Shown here in pieces: positions 20,995 to 29,053 of a DNA stretch of 42,615 nucleotides (its first letter is position 1; each line of letters starts with the position of its first letter). The translations under genes were made by a program, and so were the position numbers. Source of the stretch: a bacterium (GTDB taxonomy: Bacteria > ARS69); NCBI GenBank assembly GCA_025774805.1, contig JALGZR010000067.1, positions 1 to 42,615 of the forward strand, read 5' to 3'. The notes under the pieces were generated by a model that saw nothing but the letters and a program-made list of their open reading frames with translations, made no database searches and was not told the origin of the DNA.

Positions 20995-22041
20995 TCAGCT
21001 CGCCGTTCGGACAGCGCGGCAGCTCGACGTCGCGCGGCTCACAGAGCGGGCGCAGCGTCTCGAAGAACTCGGGGGAACAGAGCTTGTGCCCCGCTCCGTG
21101 CGACTTCCTGCCCTCGATGCCGTACTGCCATCCCTTCGTCGTGCGGTAGACGATCGCGGTGGGCTGGCCGGTGTCGATCTCCCGGACGAGACGCTGTGCT
21201 GAAAGTCGAAACCGTCAGGAACGTAGATCACGTTCCAGTCGTGGAGACGGGCGAGCTCCATCGGAGTCCATTGCACGTACTCCCCCGGCTCTCCGTTCTC
21301 ACGGCACACCCGGTCGGAATCGATGGACGACTGATTCCAGTCGATGTGCAGGACGGCGTTGCCGAGCGACGCGGTGCCGGCCGCGGCCAGAGCTTCCGCC
21401 ACCCGGCCCGGCGTGAGCCCTCCCTCCCCCTCGACGATGTGCACCCGGGGGGCGGCAGCGCGTCCGAACGCGTCCATCGCTCCCCAGGCGAGTCCGAGAG
21501 ACGTGGGAACGCCCACGCCCGACGCACCGGTCGAGAGCCGGAGGAACGGCGTGGCCGGCGTCGGGTGCCCGTCCAGCGGCTTCACGTTCTTCTTCCGGAA
21601 GAGCGGCGTCACCGTGGTCGGATTCCGGCGGAAGCCCAGGAGGTCCTCGAGACGGAGACGCTGACGCACGTCGCCCGGCAGGAGCTCGGGGGCGCCGATG
21701 CGGATCACCTCGTCACGCAGCGCCCACATGGCGTAGAGGCCGAGGGCCTTGTGCCCCGCGGCGTAGGAGATGAGGTCGGCGTCCGGGCGGTCGGGATCGG
21801 AGACGTCGTAGTCGAGAGTCCCGAAGAGCAGGGAGGCCACGAAGCGCCCCGAGGAGATCGAGCCGCCCGGGTGCCCCGACATGGGAACGTAGTTGTAGAG
21901 GAGGGCGCAGAGCGACCGGTAGATCAGATCGAACGTCTCCCGGAGAGCCTCGGCTTCGGGATTGAGGGGACGCGCTCCACTCGCCACCTCCTGCGAGATG
22001 TCGACGGCAACGCCTCGTCTGGTTCCGAACTCGACTGACAT
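20995..22041 (-). CDS. Transketolase-like ThDP enzyme, N-terminal part (frameshifted gene)
   Basis: N-terminal ThDP-binding domain. It has PMSGHPGGSISSGRF near residue 53, ISYAAGHKALGLYAMWALRD, and the cofactor motif EGEGGLTPGR followed by HIDWNQSSID, a variant of the GDG-NN ThDP motif with Glu replacing Asp. The meaningful sequence stops near 21196 (after PDGFDFQ). The remaining 65 codons are a serine/arginine-rich frameshift tail. The continuing frame is one base away, so a single-base indel within CAGCACAG is the simplest cause. The ATG at 22041 follows GGAGG. It lies downstream of rluA. Confidence 0.75.
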   Translation of the reverse strand: MSVEFGTRRGVAVDISQEVASGARPLNPEAEALRETFDLIYRSLCALLYNYVPMSGHPGGSISSGRFVASLLFGTLDYDVSDPDRPDADLISYAAGHKALGLYAMWALRDEVIRIGAPELLPGDVRQRLRLEDLLGFRRNPTTVTPLFRKKNVKPLDGHPTPATPFLRLSTGASGVGVPTSLGLAWGAMDAFGRAAAPRVHIVEGEGGLTPGRVAEALAAAGTASLGNAVLHIDWNQSSIDSDRVCRENGEPGEYVQWTPMELARLHDWNVIYVPDGFDFQHSVSSGRSTPASPPRSSTARRRDGSTASRAGSRTERGTSSVPPSSSRRCARSVSRATSSCRAVRTAS

Positions 22042-22093
22042 CAGAGACCTCCGTCCGGTTCACGGCCGGGGCGGGATGACGATGAAAGAGAGC

Positions 22094-22121
22094 AAGATCG
22101 CCTGCGGGGATACGATGTCAA
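22094..22121 (-). promoter_or_regulatory. Possible promoter for the transketolase-like gene
   Basis: A consensus -35 TTGACA on the minus strand (22116-22121) overlaps the rluA stop. The best -10 is only GATCTT (22094-22099, spacer 16), a 3 of 6 match. Confidence 0.3.
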
Positions 22122-23203
22122 GATATCCCGCCGCGCCAGTCCGAAGTATCCCCCCGGCCGGGCGGGTCCACGAGGCCGCCGGGCGGGTCGGCAGGCGGGT
22201 CGGGCACGTCGGGCAGCGGACCCGGCCAGGCCGCCGCGAAGTCCTCGGGCGGATCGGCCCGCAGATCGAGGAGGTCCCCCCCCGCCGGGTGGGGCAGGAT
22301 CAGGCGCGCGCAGTGCAGGAGGTGACGGGGCGCGCCCGCCGCCTCCCGCACGGCCGGGGTCGGACCCTCCTCGACGAACTCCCGGGCGAGCGCCGGGGGG
22401 ATCCCGTAGATCTTGTCCCCGAGGATCGGAAGGCCGGCGTGGGCGGCATGCACGCGGATCTGGTTCGTCCTTCCCCCCTCGGGCACGGCGGCGACGAGGC
22501 TGAGGGGGGTGCGGGCCTCCGTCCCGTCGGGGTCGGCGACACCTCGCCCCACCTCCGGCGGGGACACGCCCAGACGCCGGAACCGGGTGACCGCCGGCTT
22601 CCCCCGGTGCGGCTCGACGACCCGGAAGTAGGGAGGTTCCGCCGGCGCCCGCCGGGCGATCGGAGCGTCGACGACGAGCTCCGCCGGCGCCCGCCCGCGG
22701 ACGATCGCGAGGTATCGCTTCTCCGGGACCCGCTCCCGGAACGTCCGCTCGAGCGAGCGGGCGGCGTCCCTCGTCTTCGCGAGGAGGACGACTCCGGAGG
22801 TCTCCCGGTCGAGACGGTGCGCCGGGCGCAGCTCGTCTCCCCACCGCTCGCGCAGGTGAGCGATCAGCGTGCTCCGGATGAACTTCCCCCCTGCGTGCAC
22901 GGGCAGGTTTCCCGACTTCGCCACCGCGAGGACGGCGTCGTCCTCGTAGAGGACGGTGTGGGTGAAGTCCACGTCGGGCTCGGCGTGCCAGATCGTGTAC
23001 TCGACCCGATCTCCCCTCGAGACCACGGCCTCCGCGTCGACGACCGCCCCGTTCACCCGGACCGCTCCCTCCGCGATGCGCTCCCGCCAGATCTCGGGCG
23101 GGTGGTAGCGGAAGCGGGCGCGGAGAAACTCGGCGAGGGTCCAGCCGTGGCGGTAGGGATCGACCTCGCAGGCGAGATCGTAGCGGCGTCGTGCCGGGCT
23201 CAC
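22118..23203 (-). CDS. RluA-family pseudouridine synthase
   Basis: Isomerises uridine to pseudouridine in rRNA or tRNA. The 361-residue protein has an S4-like N-terminal RNA-binding part (about 20-70, with IAEGAVRVNGAVV), the RluA catalytic motif HRLDRETSGVVLLAK with Asp132, EKRYLAIV, and the TNQIRVHAAHAGLPILGDKIYG block. The C-terminal 45 residues are Asp/Pro-rich and not conserved. The GTG start overlaps the stop of the preceding gene by 4 bases (GTGA), so they are translationally coupled. The target base cannot be told from sequence. Confidence 0.92.
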   Translation of the reverse strand: MSPARRRYDLACEVDPYRHGWTLAEFLRARFRYHPPEIWRERIAEGAVRVNGAVVDAEAVVSRGDRVEYTIWHAEPDVDFTHTVLYEDDAVLAVAKSGNLPVHAGGKFIRSTLIAHLRERWGDELRPAHRLDRETSGVVLLAKTRDAARSLERTFRERVPEKRYLAIVRGRAPAELVVDAPIARRAPAEPPYFRVVEPHRGKPAVTRFRRLGVSPPEVGRGVADPDGTEARTPLSLVAAVPEGGRTNQIRVHAAHAGLPILGDKIYGIPPALAREFVEEGPTPAVREAAGAPRHLLHCARLILPHPAGGDLLDLRADPPEDFAAAWPGPLPDVPDPPADPPGGLVDPPGRGDTSDWRGGIS

Positions 23204-25839
23204 TGCCGGAGAGCGACCTTTCGAACGCGCGCCACGCCGTCTCCTTCCAGGCGCACGAGATAGAGTCCCGATGCGACGCGGGTCCCGCCGAGGTCACGCC
23301 CGTCCCACCCGAGAGCGTGCGTTCCGGCGGAGAACCGCCCCCGGGCGAGATCGGCCACTCTTCGGCCGGTCACGTCGTAGACCCGCACGGAGACGTCGGC
23401 GGGATGCGAGAGGGCGAAGCGGACCGTGGCCCGGCCCCCGATGACCGGGTTCGGCCGGATCGGGAGGAGCCGGGGCGCCGCCTCCGGGGGAAGGACATCC
23501 ACGATGACCTCGCCCGCGTCCGTGGGATCGAAGGTGAGGTCGTAGGTCCACAGCGAGCGGCCGTAGGTGCCGGCGGTGAGCGTCCGCGTACCGTTGTGGA
23601 GCTCGAGGTCGTTCACGACGACGTTCGGGAGGCCGAGGCCGAGGCTCGCCCACGACGCCCCGCCGTTCGTCGTGCGGTACGCGCCGAAGTCGGTCCCGAC
23701 GTAGAGCACGTCGGTGTCCTGCGGATCGACGACAAGATCGTTGACCGGGGCCTCGGGGAGATTCGAGCTGATGTCGGTCCAGCTCGCCCCGTGGTTCGTG
23801 CTCCGGAAGACGTGCGGCAACGGGTCGTCCCACCGGAACCCGGAGATCGTCACGTAGTTCACGGCGTCGTCCAGCGGATCGACGACGACGCGCGTGATCC
23901 ACCGCTCGGGAAGCGTCGCGTCGACCCGGGTCCAGACGCCCCCGCCGTTCGTCGTGACGTGCACGTTTCCGTCGTCGGTGCCGGCCAGGAGGACGTCGCC
24001 GTCCGTGGAGGCGACCGCGATCGTGGTGATCGTCCCGTACGTCACGTTGCCCGAGCCCGGCCCGTCGGTCAGATCGCCCGAGATCGCCGTCCAGCTGCTG
24101 CCCCGGTTCGTCGTCCGGTAGAGCCGGTGCGTGCCCGCGTAGAGCGTCTGCGGATTCGAGGGATCCATCACCACCGGCATCGACCAGTTCTTTCGACCCG
24201 AGAGATCCCCCCCGATCCAGCTGAACGACGAGCCTCCGTTCGTCGAGCGCTGGAGGTTGCCCCACTGCGACTCGACGTAGATGTAGTTGTTGTTCGTCGG
24301 ATCGACCAGGCAGTGGAACCCGTCTCCCCAGAACAGATTCTCCCAGTCGTCGGGAGCGCCGGTCCGGGTCCGGTTCGTCCCGTTGTCCTGGGTGCCGCCG
24401 TAACGGCGGTACGGGATCTGCTCGTCGACCTCGATGATGTAGAACTGGGTCACGGGCATGTTCGCGAAGTGCGTCCAGATCGTCCCGCCGTTCGTCGACC
24501 GGTACATCCCGCCGTCGTTCCCCTCCCAGATCGCGGTCGAGCCGGGCGTGAAGTCGAGCCCGTGGTGGTCGACGTGCATGGAGGAGCCCGTCTGCGCCCA
24601 GCTCGAGCCCCCGTTCGTCGACCGGTAGAACGTGAGGCCGAGCACGAAAACGCGATTCGGGTTCACGGGATCCACGCGGATGTTCCCGAACCACCATCCG
24701 TAGGTGGCGTAAACGCCGGAGAGCGCGCCGTCGTTCGTGCGGATCCAGGAGCTTCCCCCGTCCGTCGTCTTGTAGACGCCGTCGAATTCGCCCGGGCTGG
24801 CGTCGGCGTAGATCGCGTAGAGGATGTCGGGCGAGGAATCCGCGAGCGAGATTCCGATGCGACCGACGTCCGGTCCGGAGGGGAGCCCGTTCGTCAGCTC
24901 GGTCCAGGTGTCGCCTCCGTCGGTGGTGCGCCAGATCCCGCTGCCGTCGCCGCCGTAGTTCAGGTAGTCGGGACCGCGGGTCCGCTCCCACATCGCCGCG
25001 TACACCCGGTTCGAGTCGGACGGGTGGATGGCGAGGTCGATGGCGCCGGTGGAGTCGTTGCTCGCGAGCACACGCTCCCAGCTCACGCCCGCGTCGGTGG
25101 AGCGATAGACGCCCCGGTCCGGTCCCGTCGAGAACATGGCTCCGAGAGCGGCGACGAACACGCGGTTCGGGCTCGACGGATCGACCACGACCCGACCGAT
25201 GTAACGCGTCTCGGCGAGCCCGACGTTCTTCCACGTCGCGCCCCCGTTCGTGCTCTTGAAGACGCCGGTGCCGCCGTAGGTCACGCTCCCGCCCCCGCCG
25301 TTCGCCTCCCCGGTCCCGACGTAGAGGACCTCGGGATTCGTCGGGTCGATCGCGACGGACCCGATCGAGAGACTCGACTCGTCGTCGAAGGTGGGAATCC
25401 AGGTGGCGCCCGCGTCGGTCGTCTTGAACACGCCTCCCTCGGCGGCTCCGACGTAGATCGTGTTCGGATCGGTCGGATGGCAGGCGACGTCGGCGATGCG
25501 TCCCCCGATGTTCGTCGGGCCCACCGGATCCCAGAATCCGGCCGTCGACCGCTGGCGGGCGAGGGCGCGCAGCCCGCGGGCCTGCTCGGCGGCCGCGAGC
25601 CGCGCGGTCTGGGAGATCTCCTCGTGGGGCCACGCGCGCTGGCGGAGGAACCAGTCGCTGGGCATCGCGCCGGCGTGGACGTCCTTGATCGAGCGCGGGG
25701 GGGACACGGAGGGGTCGGGATCCCCCCCGAGCAGAACGATCATCGCCGGCAGGACGATCCGAAGAGCCGCGAACGGAGCGCGGGTCCGCCGCGGTCGGTC
25801 GGTGCCGTCGGGTCGGTCGGGTCGGTCGGGTCGGATCAT
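23200..25839 (-). CDS. Secreted sortilin/BNR-repeat protein with FlgD-like C-terminal sorting domain
   Basis: A large (879-residue) extracellular beta-propeller. I count twelve repeats of the form [ST]T[DN]xGxxW (KTTDAGATW, KSTNGGATW, RSTDAGVSW and so on) spread over residues 125-735, as in sortilin/Vps10 and BNR glycosidase-like propellers. The last 85 residues (VRVYDVTGRRVADLARG, then GWDGRDLGGTRVASGLYLVRL) are a FlgD-Ig/T9SS type A-like domain, which in FCB bacteria directs secretion and surface attachment. The N-terminus carries a DRP microrepeat then a hydrophobic helix (ALRIVLPAMIVLLGG). No Shine-Dalgarno is present, but TATAAT lies 6 bases before the ATG. Ligand or enzymatic role unknown. 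Confidence 0.85.
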   Translation of the reverse strand: MIRPDRPDRPDGTDRPRRTRAPFAALRIVLPAMIVLLGGDPDPSVSPPRSIKDVHAGAMPSDWFLRQRAWPHEEISQTARLAAAEQARGLRALARQRSTAGFWDPVGPTNIGGRIADVACHPTDPNTIYVGAAEGGVFKTTDAGATWIPTFDDESSLSIGSVAIDPTNPEVLYVGTGEANGGGGSVTYGGTGVFKSTNGGATWKNVGLAETRYIGRVVVDPSSPNRVFVAALGAMFSTGPDRGVYRSTDAGVSWERVLASNDSTGAIDLAIHPSDSNRVYAAMWERTRGPDYLNYGGDGSGIWRTTDGGDTWTELTNGLPSGPDVGRIGISLADSSPDILYAIYADASPGEFDGVYKTTDGGSSWIRTNDGALSGVYATYGWWFGNIRVDPVNPNRVFVLGLTFYRSTNGGSSWAQTGSSMHVDHHGLDFTPGSTAIWEGNDGGMYRSTNGGTIWTHFANMPVTQFYIIEVDEQIPYRRYGGTQDNGTNRTRTGAPDDWENLFWGDGFHCLVDPTNNNYIYVESQWGNLQRSTNGGSSFSWIGGDLSGRKNWSMPVVMDPSNPQTLYAGTHRLYRTTNRGSSWTAISGDLTDGPGSGNVTYGTITTIAVASTDGDVLLAGTDDGNVHVTTNGGGVWTRVDATLPERWITRVVVDPLDDAVNYVTISGFRWDDPLPHVFRSTNHGASWTDISSNLPEAPVNDLVVDPQDTDVLYVGTDFGAYRTTNGGASWASLGLGLPNVVVNDLELHNGTRTLTAGTYGRSLWTYDLTFDPTDAGEVIVDVLPPEAAPRLLPIRPNPVIGGRATVRFALSHPADVSVRVYDVTGRRVADLARGRFSAGTHALGWDGRDLGGTRVASGLYLVRLEGDGVARVRKVALRQ

Positions 25840-25845
25840 GGCGTG

Positions 25846-25851
25846 ATTATA
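25846..25851 (-). promoter_or_regulatory. -10 element implying leaderless transcription of the BNR gene
   Basis: A consensus TATAAT on the minus strand ends 6 bases before the ATG at 25839, so transcription would begin at about the start codon. There is no GGAGG-type site and no good -35 at 17 bases. Leaderless genes commonly show this arrangement. Confidence 0.45.
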
Positions 25852-25888
25852 CCCGACGGACGCCCCGGAGCCTGCCGGTCTGACCCAC

Positions 25889-26683
25889 TCAAGCGTTTTT
25901 CCAGACCGGATCCCGCTTCTCCTGGAAGGCCGTCAGCCCCTCGACCGCGTCCTCGGTCGCCATGAGCTCGTCGACGTAGAGCCGCTCCGCCTCGCCCACC
26001 GCCGCCCGGAGCCGCTCGGTCCAGTCGACCCGACTCGCCCGCACCGCGAGGCGGAGGCTGGCCGCCGAGCGCGGAAGGAAGTGTCGGCGGGCGTAGCCGA
26101 GCGCCGCCTCCGACGGGTCGTCGGCGATCTCGTCGACGAGGCCCACGGCGTGGGCCTCCTCCGCTCCGAGGATTCGACCGCTGAGGCAGACGTCTTCTGC
26201 CCGAGCGCGGCCCATCCGCTCGGGAAGGATCACCGAGGCGATCGGAGCGAAGACCCCGAGCACGATCTCGGGCTGCCCGAGCTTGGCGTCGGGAGCCGCG
26301 AAGACCCGGTGACAGAAGCTCGCCAGCTCGAGGCCGCCCCCCAGGCACTGTCCCCGGACGGCCGCCAAGATCGGAACGCTGGCGTCCAGCATCCGGTGGA
26401 ACATCGTGTGAAAGGTCGGGATCATCTTCTCGAACTTCCCGGGCAGGTGCTCGGGCACGCTCGCGCCGAAGCTGAAATGCGGACCCTCCCCCTCGATCAG
26501 GACCGCCTTGAGCCCCCGTTCCTCGCGGGCCCGCTCGAACGCGGCCGCGATCGCCTCCATCTTCTCCCCGTCGAGGATGTTGGCCTTCGGCGTCGCGAGA
26601 GCGACGCGCCAGATCGCGCCGTACTCGAGAGCCTCGACTCGAACCCCTCCCGCCGTCGCCACCTCGTTTCCGGTTTCGCTCAT
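25889..26683 (-). CDS. dch: Cyclohexa-1,5-diene-1-carbonyl-CoA hydratase
   Basis: Crotonase-fold enzyme that hydrates cyclohexa-1,5-diene-1-carboxyl-CoA, the product of benzoyl-CoA reduction, to 6-hydroxycyclohex-1-ene-1-carboxyl-CoA. The 264-residue length fits Dch. The blocks GPHFSFGASVPEHLPG and AAVRGQCLGGGLELASFC are characteristic of Dch rather than general enoyl-CoA hydratases. It follows oah and had on the same strand, matching the known dch-oah-had module and strengthening the call. The ATG follows GAGGAG. A generic enoyl-CoA hydratase is the alternative. Confidence 0.85.
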   Translation of the reverse strand: MSETGNEVATAGGVRVEALEYGAIWRVALATPKANILDGEKMEAIAAAFERAREERGLKAVLIEGEGPHFSFGASVPEHLPGKFEKMIPTFHTMFHRMLDASVPILAAVRGQCLGGGLELASFCHRVFAAPDAKLGQPEIVLGVFAPIASVILPERMGRARAEDVCLSGRILGAEEAHAVGLVDEIADDPSEAALGYARRHFLPRSAASLRLAVRASRVDWTERLRAAVGEAERLYVDELMATEDAVEGLTAFQEKRDPVWKNA

Positions 26684-26789
26684 CGCTCTCTCCTCGAGAT
26701 CCGGCCCGGGCCGGAGAAGGCGCCCCCGGTCGCGGCCGGGACCGGCCGACCGGGGACACCGCTCTATGGGTTTGCCGGCGACCGAGAGA

Positions 26790-27911
26790 TCAGGACCGCG
26801 CCGCCTCCTCCTTCGGGACCTTTCCGTGCGCCTTGGCGAGGACTTCCTCGGTGAGCTCCTCTCCCCAGTCGGCCCCCTCGGCGAGGCGGCGGCGGAGCAG
26901 GAGGAAGTCCGGCTCGCGGCACTCGCGCGTGCCCTCGTTGAAGGCCCGGAATCCGGCCCGCGCCTCGGTCATCATGTTCAGGCCGAGCCAGGACCGGTTC
27001 CCTTCGCGGTTCTTGTCCCAGTGAGCCAGCTTGTGCTTGCGCAAGCTCTCGATCGTCTTCGAGATGCACGCGGGCATGGTCATGGCGATGTCGTAGCAGA
27101 ACCGCTCGATCGTCTCGTCGAGAAGCAAGAGATCCATCTCGCCCTTCTTCACGATCTCCTTGGCCGCGGCCGCATCGGCTCCCTTCTTTCTCTCGCCGTA
27201 CACGATCCGTCCGGACTCGTCGATCCAGCGGTCGGTGACTACGAGGGGGTTCGGCACGTACTTCCCGTCGACCTTGAGCGCCGGCACGATCTTGCTGATG
27301 AGACCGATCCGGAGCGCCTGGTGGGCCGACCAGGGCTGACAGAGCGTGCAGCTCTCCATCGCCGCCTCGATGCCCACGAACAGCGGCAGGAAGTCGGTGC
27401 TTCCCCCGTCGGGAGCGGACCCGTGGCGCGGGCCCGCCTGACCGAACAGCGCCATGTCCTGCGCGACGGAGAAGTCGCACGCCATGCCGATCTCCTGCCC
27501 CCCCGCGATGCGCATGCCGTTCACCCGGCAGATCACCGGCTTGTCGCAGTGCAGGATCGCGGTGACCATGTCGTTGAAGAGCCGCATGTACTGGCGGTAC
27601 TCCTCGGGCCGGCCGGCGTAGTACTCCGCGTACTCCTTCGTGTTCCCGCCCGTGCAAAACGCCTTGTGCCCGGCGCCGGTGAAGATGACGGCGACGCACG
27701 CGCGGTCGTTCGACGCGCGGCGCATTCCGAGGATCACCCCTTTGATCATCTCCGTCGTGTAGGAGTTGAACTGGGACGGGTTGTCGAGAGTGATCCAGAT
27801 CGTGTGGAGACCCTCGACGACGGTGCCGTCCGGCTGCTTCAGGGGTTTCTCCTCGTATCCCACTCCTTCGTAGTCCCGGGGCGGGACGAGATCGTGATCC
27901 TTGAACTCCAT
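26790..27911 (-). CDS. oah: 6-oxocyclohex-1-ene-1-carbonyl-CoA hydrolase
   Basis: Ring-cleaving crotonase-family hydrolase (called BamA in obligate anaerobes) that converts 6-oxocyclohex-1-ene-1-carboxyl-CoA to 3-hydroxypimelyl-CoA. At 373 residues it has the usual Oah length, far longer than ordinary crotonases. Typical segments are DNPSQFNSYTTEMIKG, FTGAGHKAFCTGGNTKEYAEYY, RVNGMRIAGGQEIGMACDFS and GPRHGSAPDGGSTDFLPLFVG. It starts after AGGAG and lies 10 bases from had, so they are co-transcribed. This gene is the standard marker of anaerobic aromatic degradation. Confidence 0.93.
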   Translation of the reverse strand: MEFKDHDLVPPRDYEGVGYEEKPLKQPDGTVVEGLHTIWITLDNPSQFNSYTTEMIKGVILGMRRASNDRACVAVIFTGAGHKAFCTGGNTKEYAEYYAGRPEEYRQYMRLFNDMVTAILHCDKPVICRVNGMRIAGGQEIGMACDFSVAQDMALFGQAGPRHGSAPDGGSTDFLPLFVGIEAAMESCTLCQPWSAHQALRIGLISKIVPALKVDGKYVPNPLVVTDRWIDESGRIVYGERKKGADAAAAKEIVKKGEMDLLLLDETIERFCYDIAMTMPACISKTIESLRKHKLAHWDKNREGNRSWLGLNMMTEARAGFRAFNEGTRECREPDFLLLRRRLAEGADWGEELTEEVLAKAHGKVPKEEAARS

Positions 27912-27921
27912 TTCCGTTCTC

Positions 27922-28995
27922 CTATTCCTCGGGGACGAGGATCACGCGGCGACTCACCCGCCGCTCGTGGATGTCCTCGAAGGTCTCGTTGATCGTGGAG
28001 AGGTTCCGCATCTCGACGAACGGCTCGAGGACGACTTTCCCGGCGAGCACGAGGTCGACGATCGGCGGATAGTGCTCGGGCAGACAGCCCCAGTTGCCCT
28101 GGGCGGTGGCGTCGAACGCCATGAGGTTCGAGAGACGCAGCTCGAGCTTCTTCGCGGTGAATCCCACCACCGAGAGGTATCCCCCGTGCCCGACGAGTCC
28201 GAACGCGGTGGACTGACCTGCCGGGGTCCCCGACGTCTCGAAGATCTTCGTGCGCCAGGTGGGGATTCCGTGCTCCTTCGCGAACGACTTGAGCCCTCCC
28301 TTGAGCTCCTTGAAGCCGAGCTCCTGCGCGTTCAACGTGAGGTCCGCGCCGTGGCCGGCGACGAGCTCGAGACGGTTCGCCGCCACGTCGATCGCCGCGA
28401 CCTTCGCACCGAAGGCGGTGGCGACCTGGACCCCGAAACCGCCGATGCCGCCGGCGCCGACGAACACGGCGAGGTCTCCCTCCTTCAATCCGCTCCGCAC
28501 GATGGCCTGGTAGGGGGTCGAGACCGCGTCGGCGATCACGGACAGGTGGGAGAGGGGGATGCCGCGCGGATTGACCGCCGGGTCGTCGAGATCGGGCACC
28601 GGACAGAGTCCGTGCGCCGGAATGCGGACGTGCGTCGCGAAGCCCCCGTGTACGTCGTTGCCGGGGAAGATCTGTTTCGGGCAGATGGAGCCGAGACCGG
28701 CGCGGCAGGCGTCGCATTTCCCACAGGGGATGACGGCGGGAACCACGACGCGCTTGCCTACCCAGTCCTCGGCCCCTTCACCGGCCTCCACGACGATCCC
28801 GCTGACCTCGTGGCCGAGGGTCAGGGGAAAGGCCATGCGGGTCGGCACTCCGTCGTAGAAGAACCCGAGGTCGGTGTGGCACACGCCGCAGCCCGCGACT
28901 TTGACCAGCGCCTCGCCCGGTCCCGGGCTCTCCTCTCTCTGTTCGAGCACCATCGGTTCGGGGGGCTTTTGGACGACCCAACCAGCGACTTTCAT
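27922..28995 (-). CDS. had: 6-hydroxycyclohex-1-ene-1-carbonyl-CoA dehydrogenase
   Basis: Zinc-containing MDR-type alcohol dehydrogenase using NAD to oxidise 6-hydroxycyclohex-1-ene-1-carboxyl-CoA to the 6-oxo compound, between Dch and Oah. 357 residues. Catalytic-zinc residues C39 and H40 (GCGVCHTD) and H62 (GHE), structural-zinc cysteines near 91, 94, 97 and 105, and the nucleotide motif VGAGGIGGFGV near 178 are present. The adjacency to oah and the block LRLSNLMAFDATAQGNWGC support the specific assignment over a general alcohol dehydrogenase. Confidence 0.9.
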   Translation of the reverse strand: MKVAGWVVQKPPEPMVLEQREESPGPGEALVKVAGCGVCHTDLGFFYDGVPTRMAFPLTLGHEVSGIVVEAGEGAEDWVGKRVVVPAVIPCGKCDACRAGLGSICPKQIFPGNDVHGGFATHVRIPAHGLCPVPDLDDPAVNPRGIPLSHLSVIADAVSTPYQAIVRSGLKEGDLAVFVGAGGIGGFGVQVATAFGAKVAAIDVAANRLELVAGHGADLTLNAQELGFKELKGGLKSFAKEHGIPTWRTKIFETSGTPAGQSTAFGLVGHGGYLSVVGFTAKKLELRLSNLMAFDATAQGNWGCLPEHYPPIVDLVLAGKVVLEPFVEMRNLSTINETFEDIHERRVSRRVILVPEE

Positions 28996-29053
28996 GACGA
29001 ACCCTCTGTCTGGGGTGACGGACGTACGGAAAACGAACGGCCGACCCGGGAGC

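Noticed and set aside
23191-25965. A 924-codon plus-strand open frame
   Set aside because: Antisense shadow of the BNR-repeat protein; its own repetitiveness only mirrors the repeats on the minus strand.
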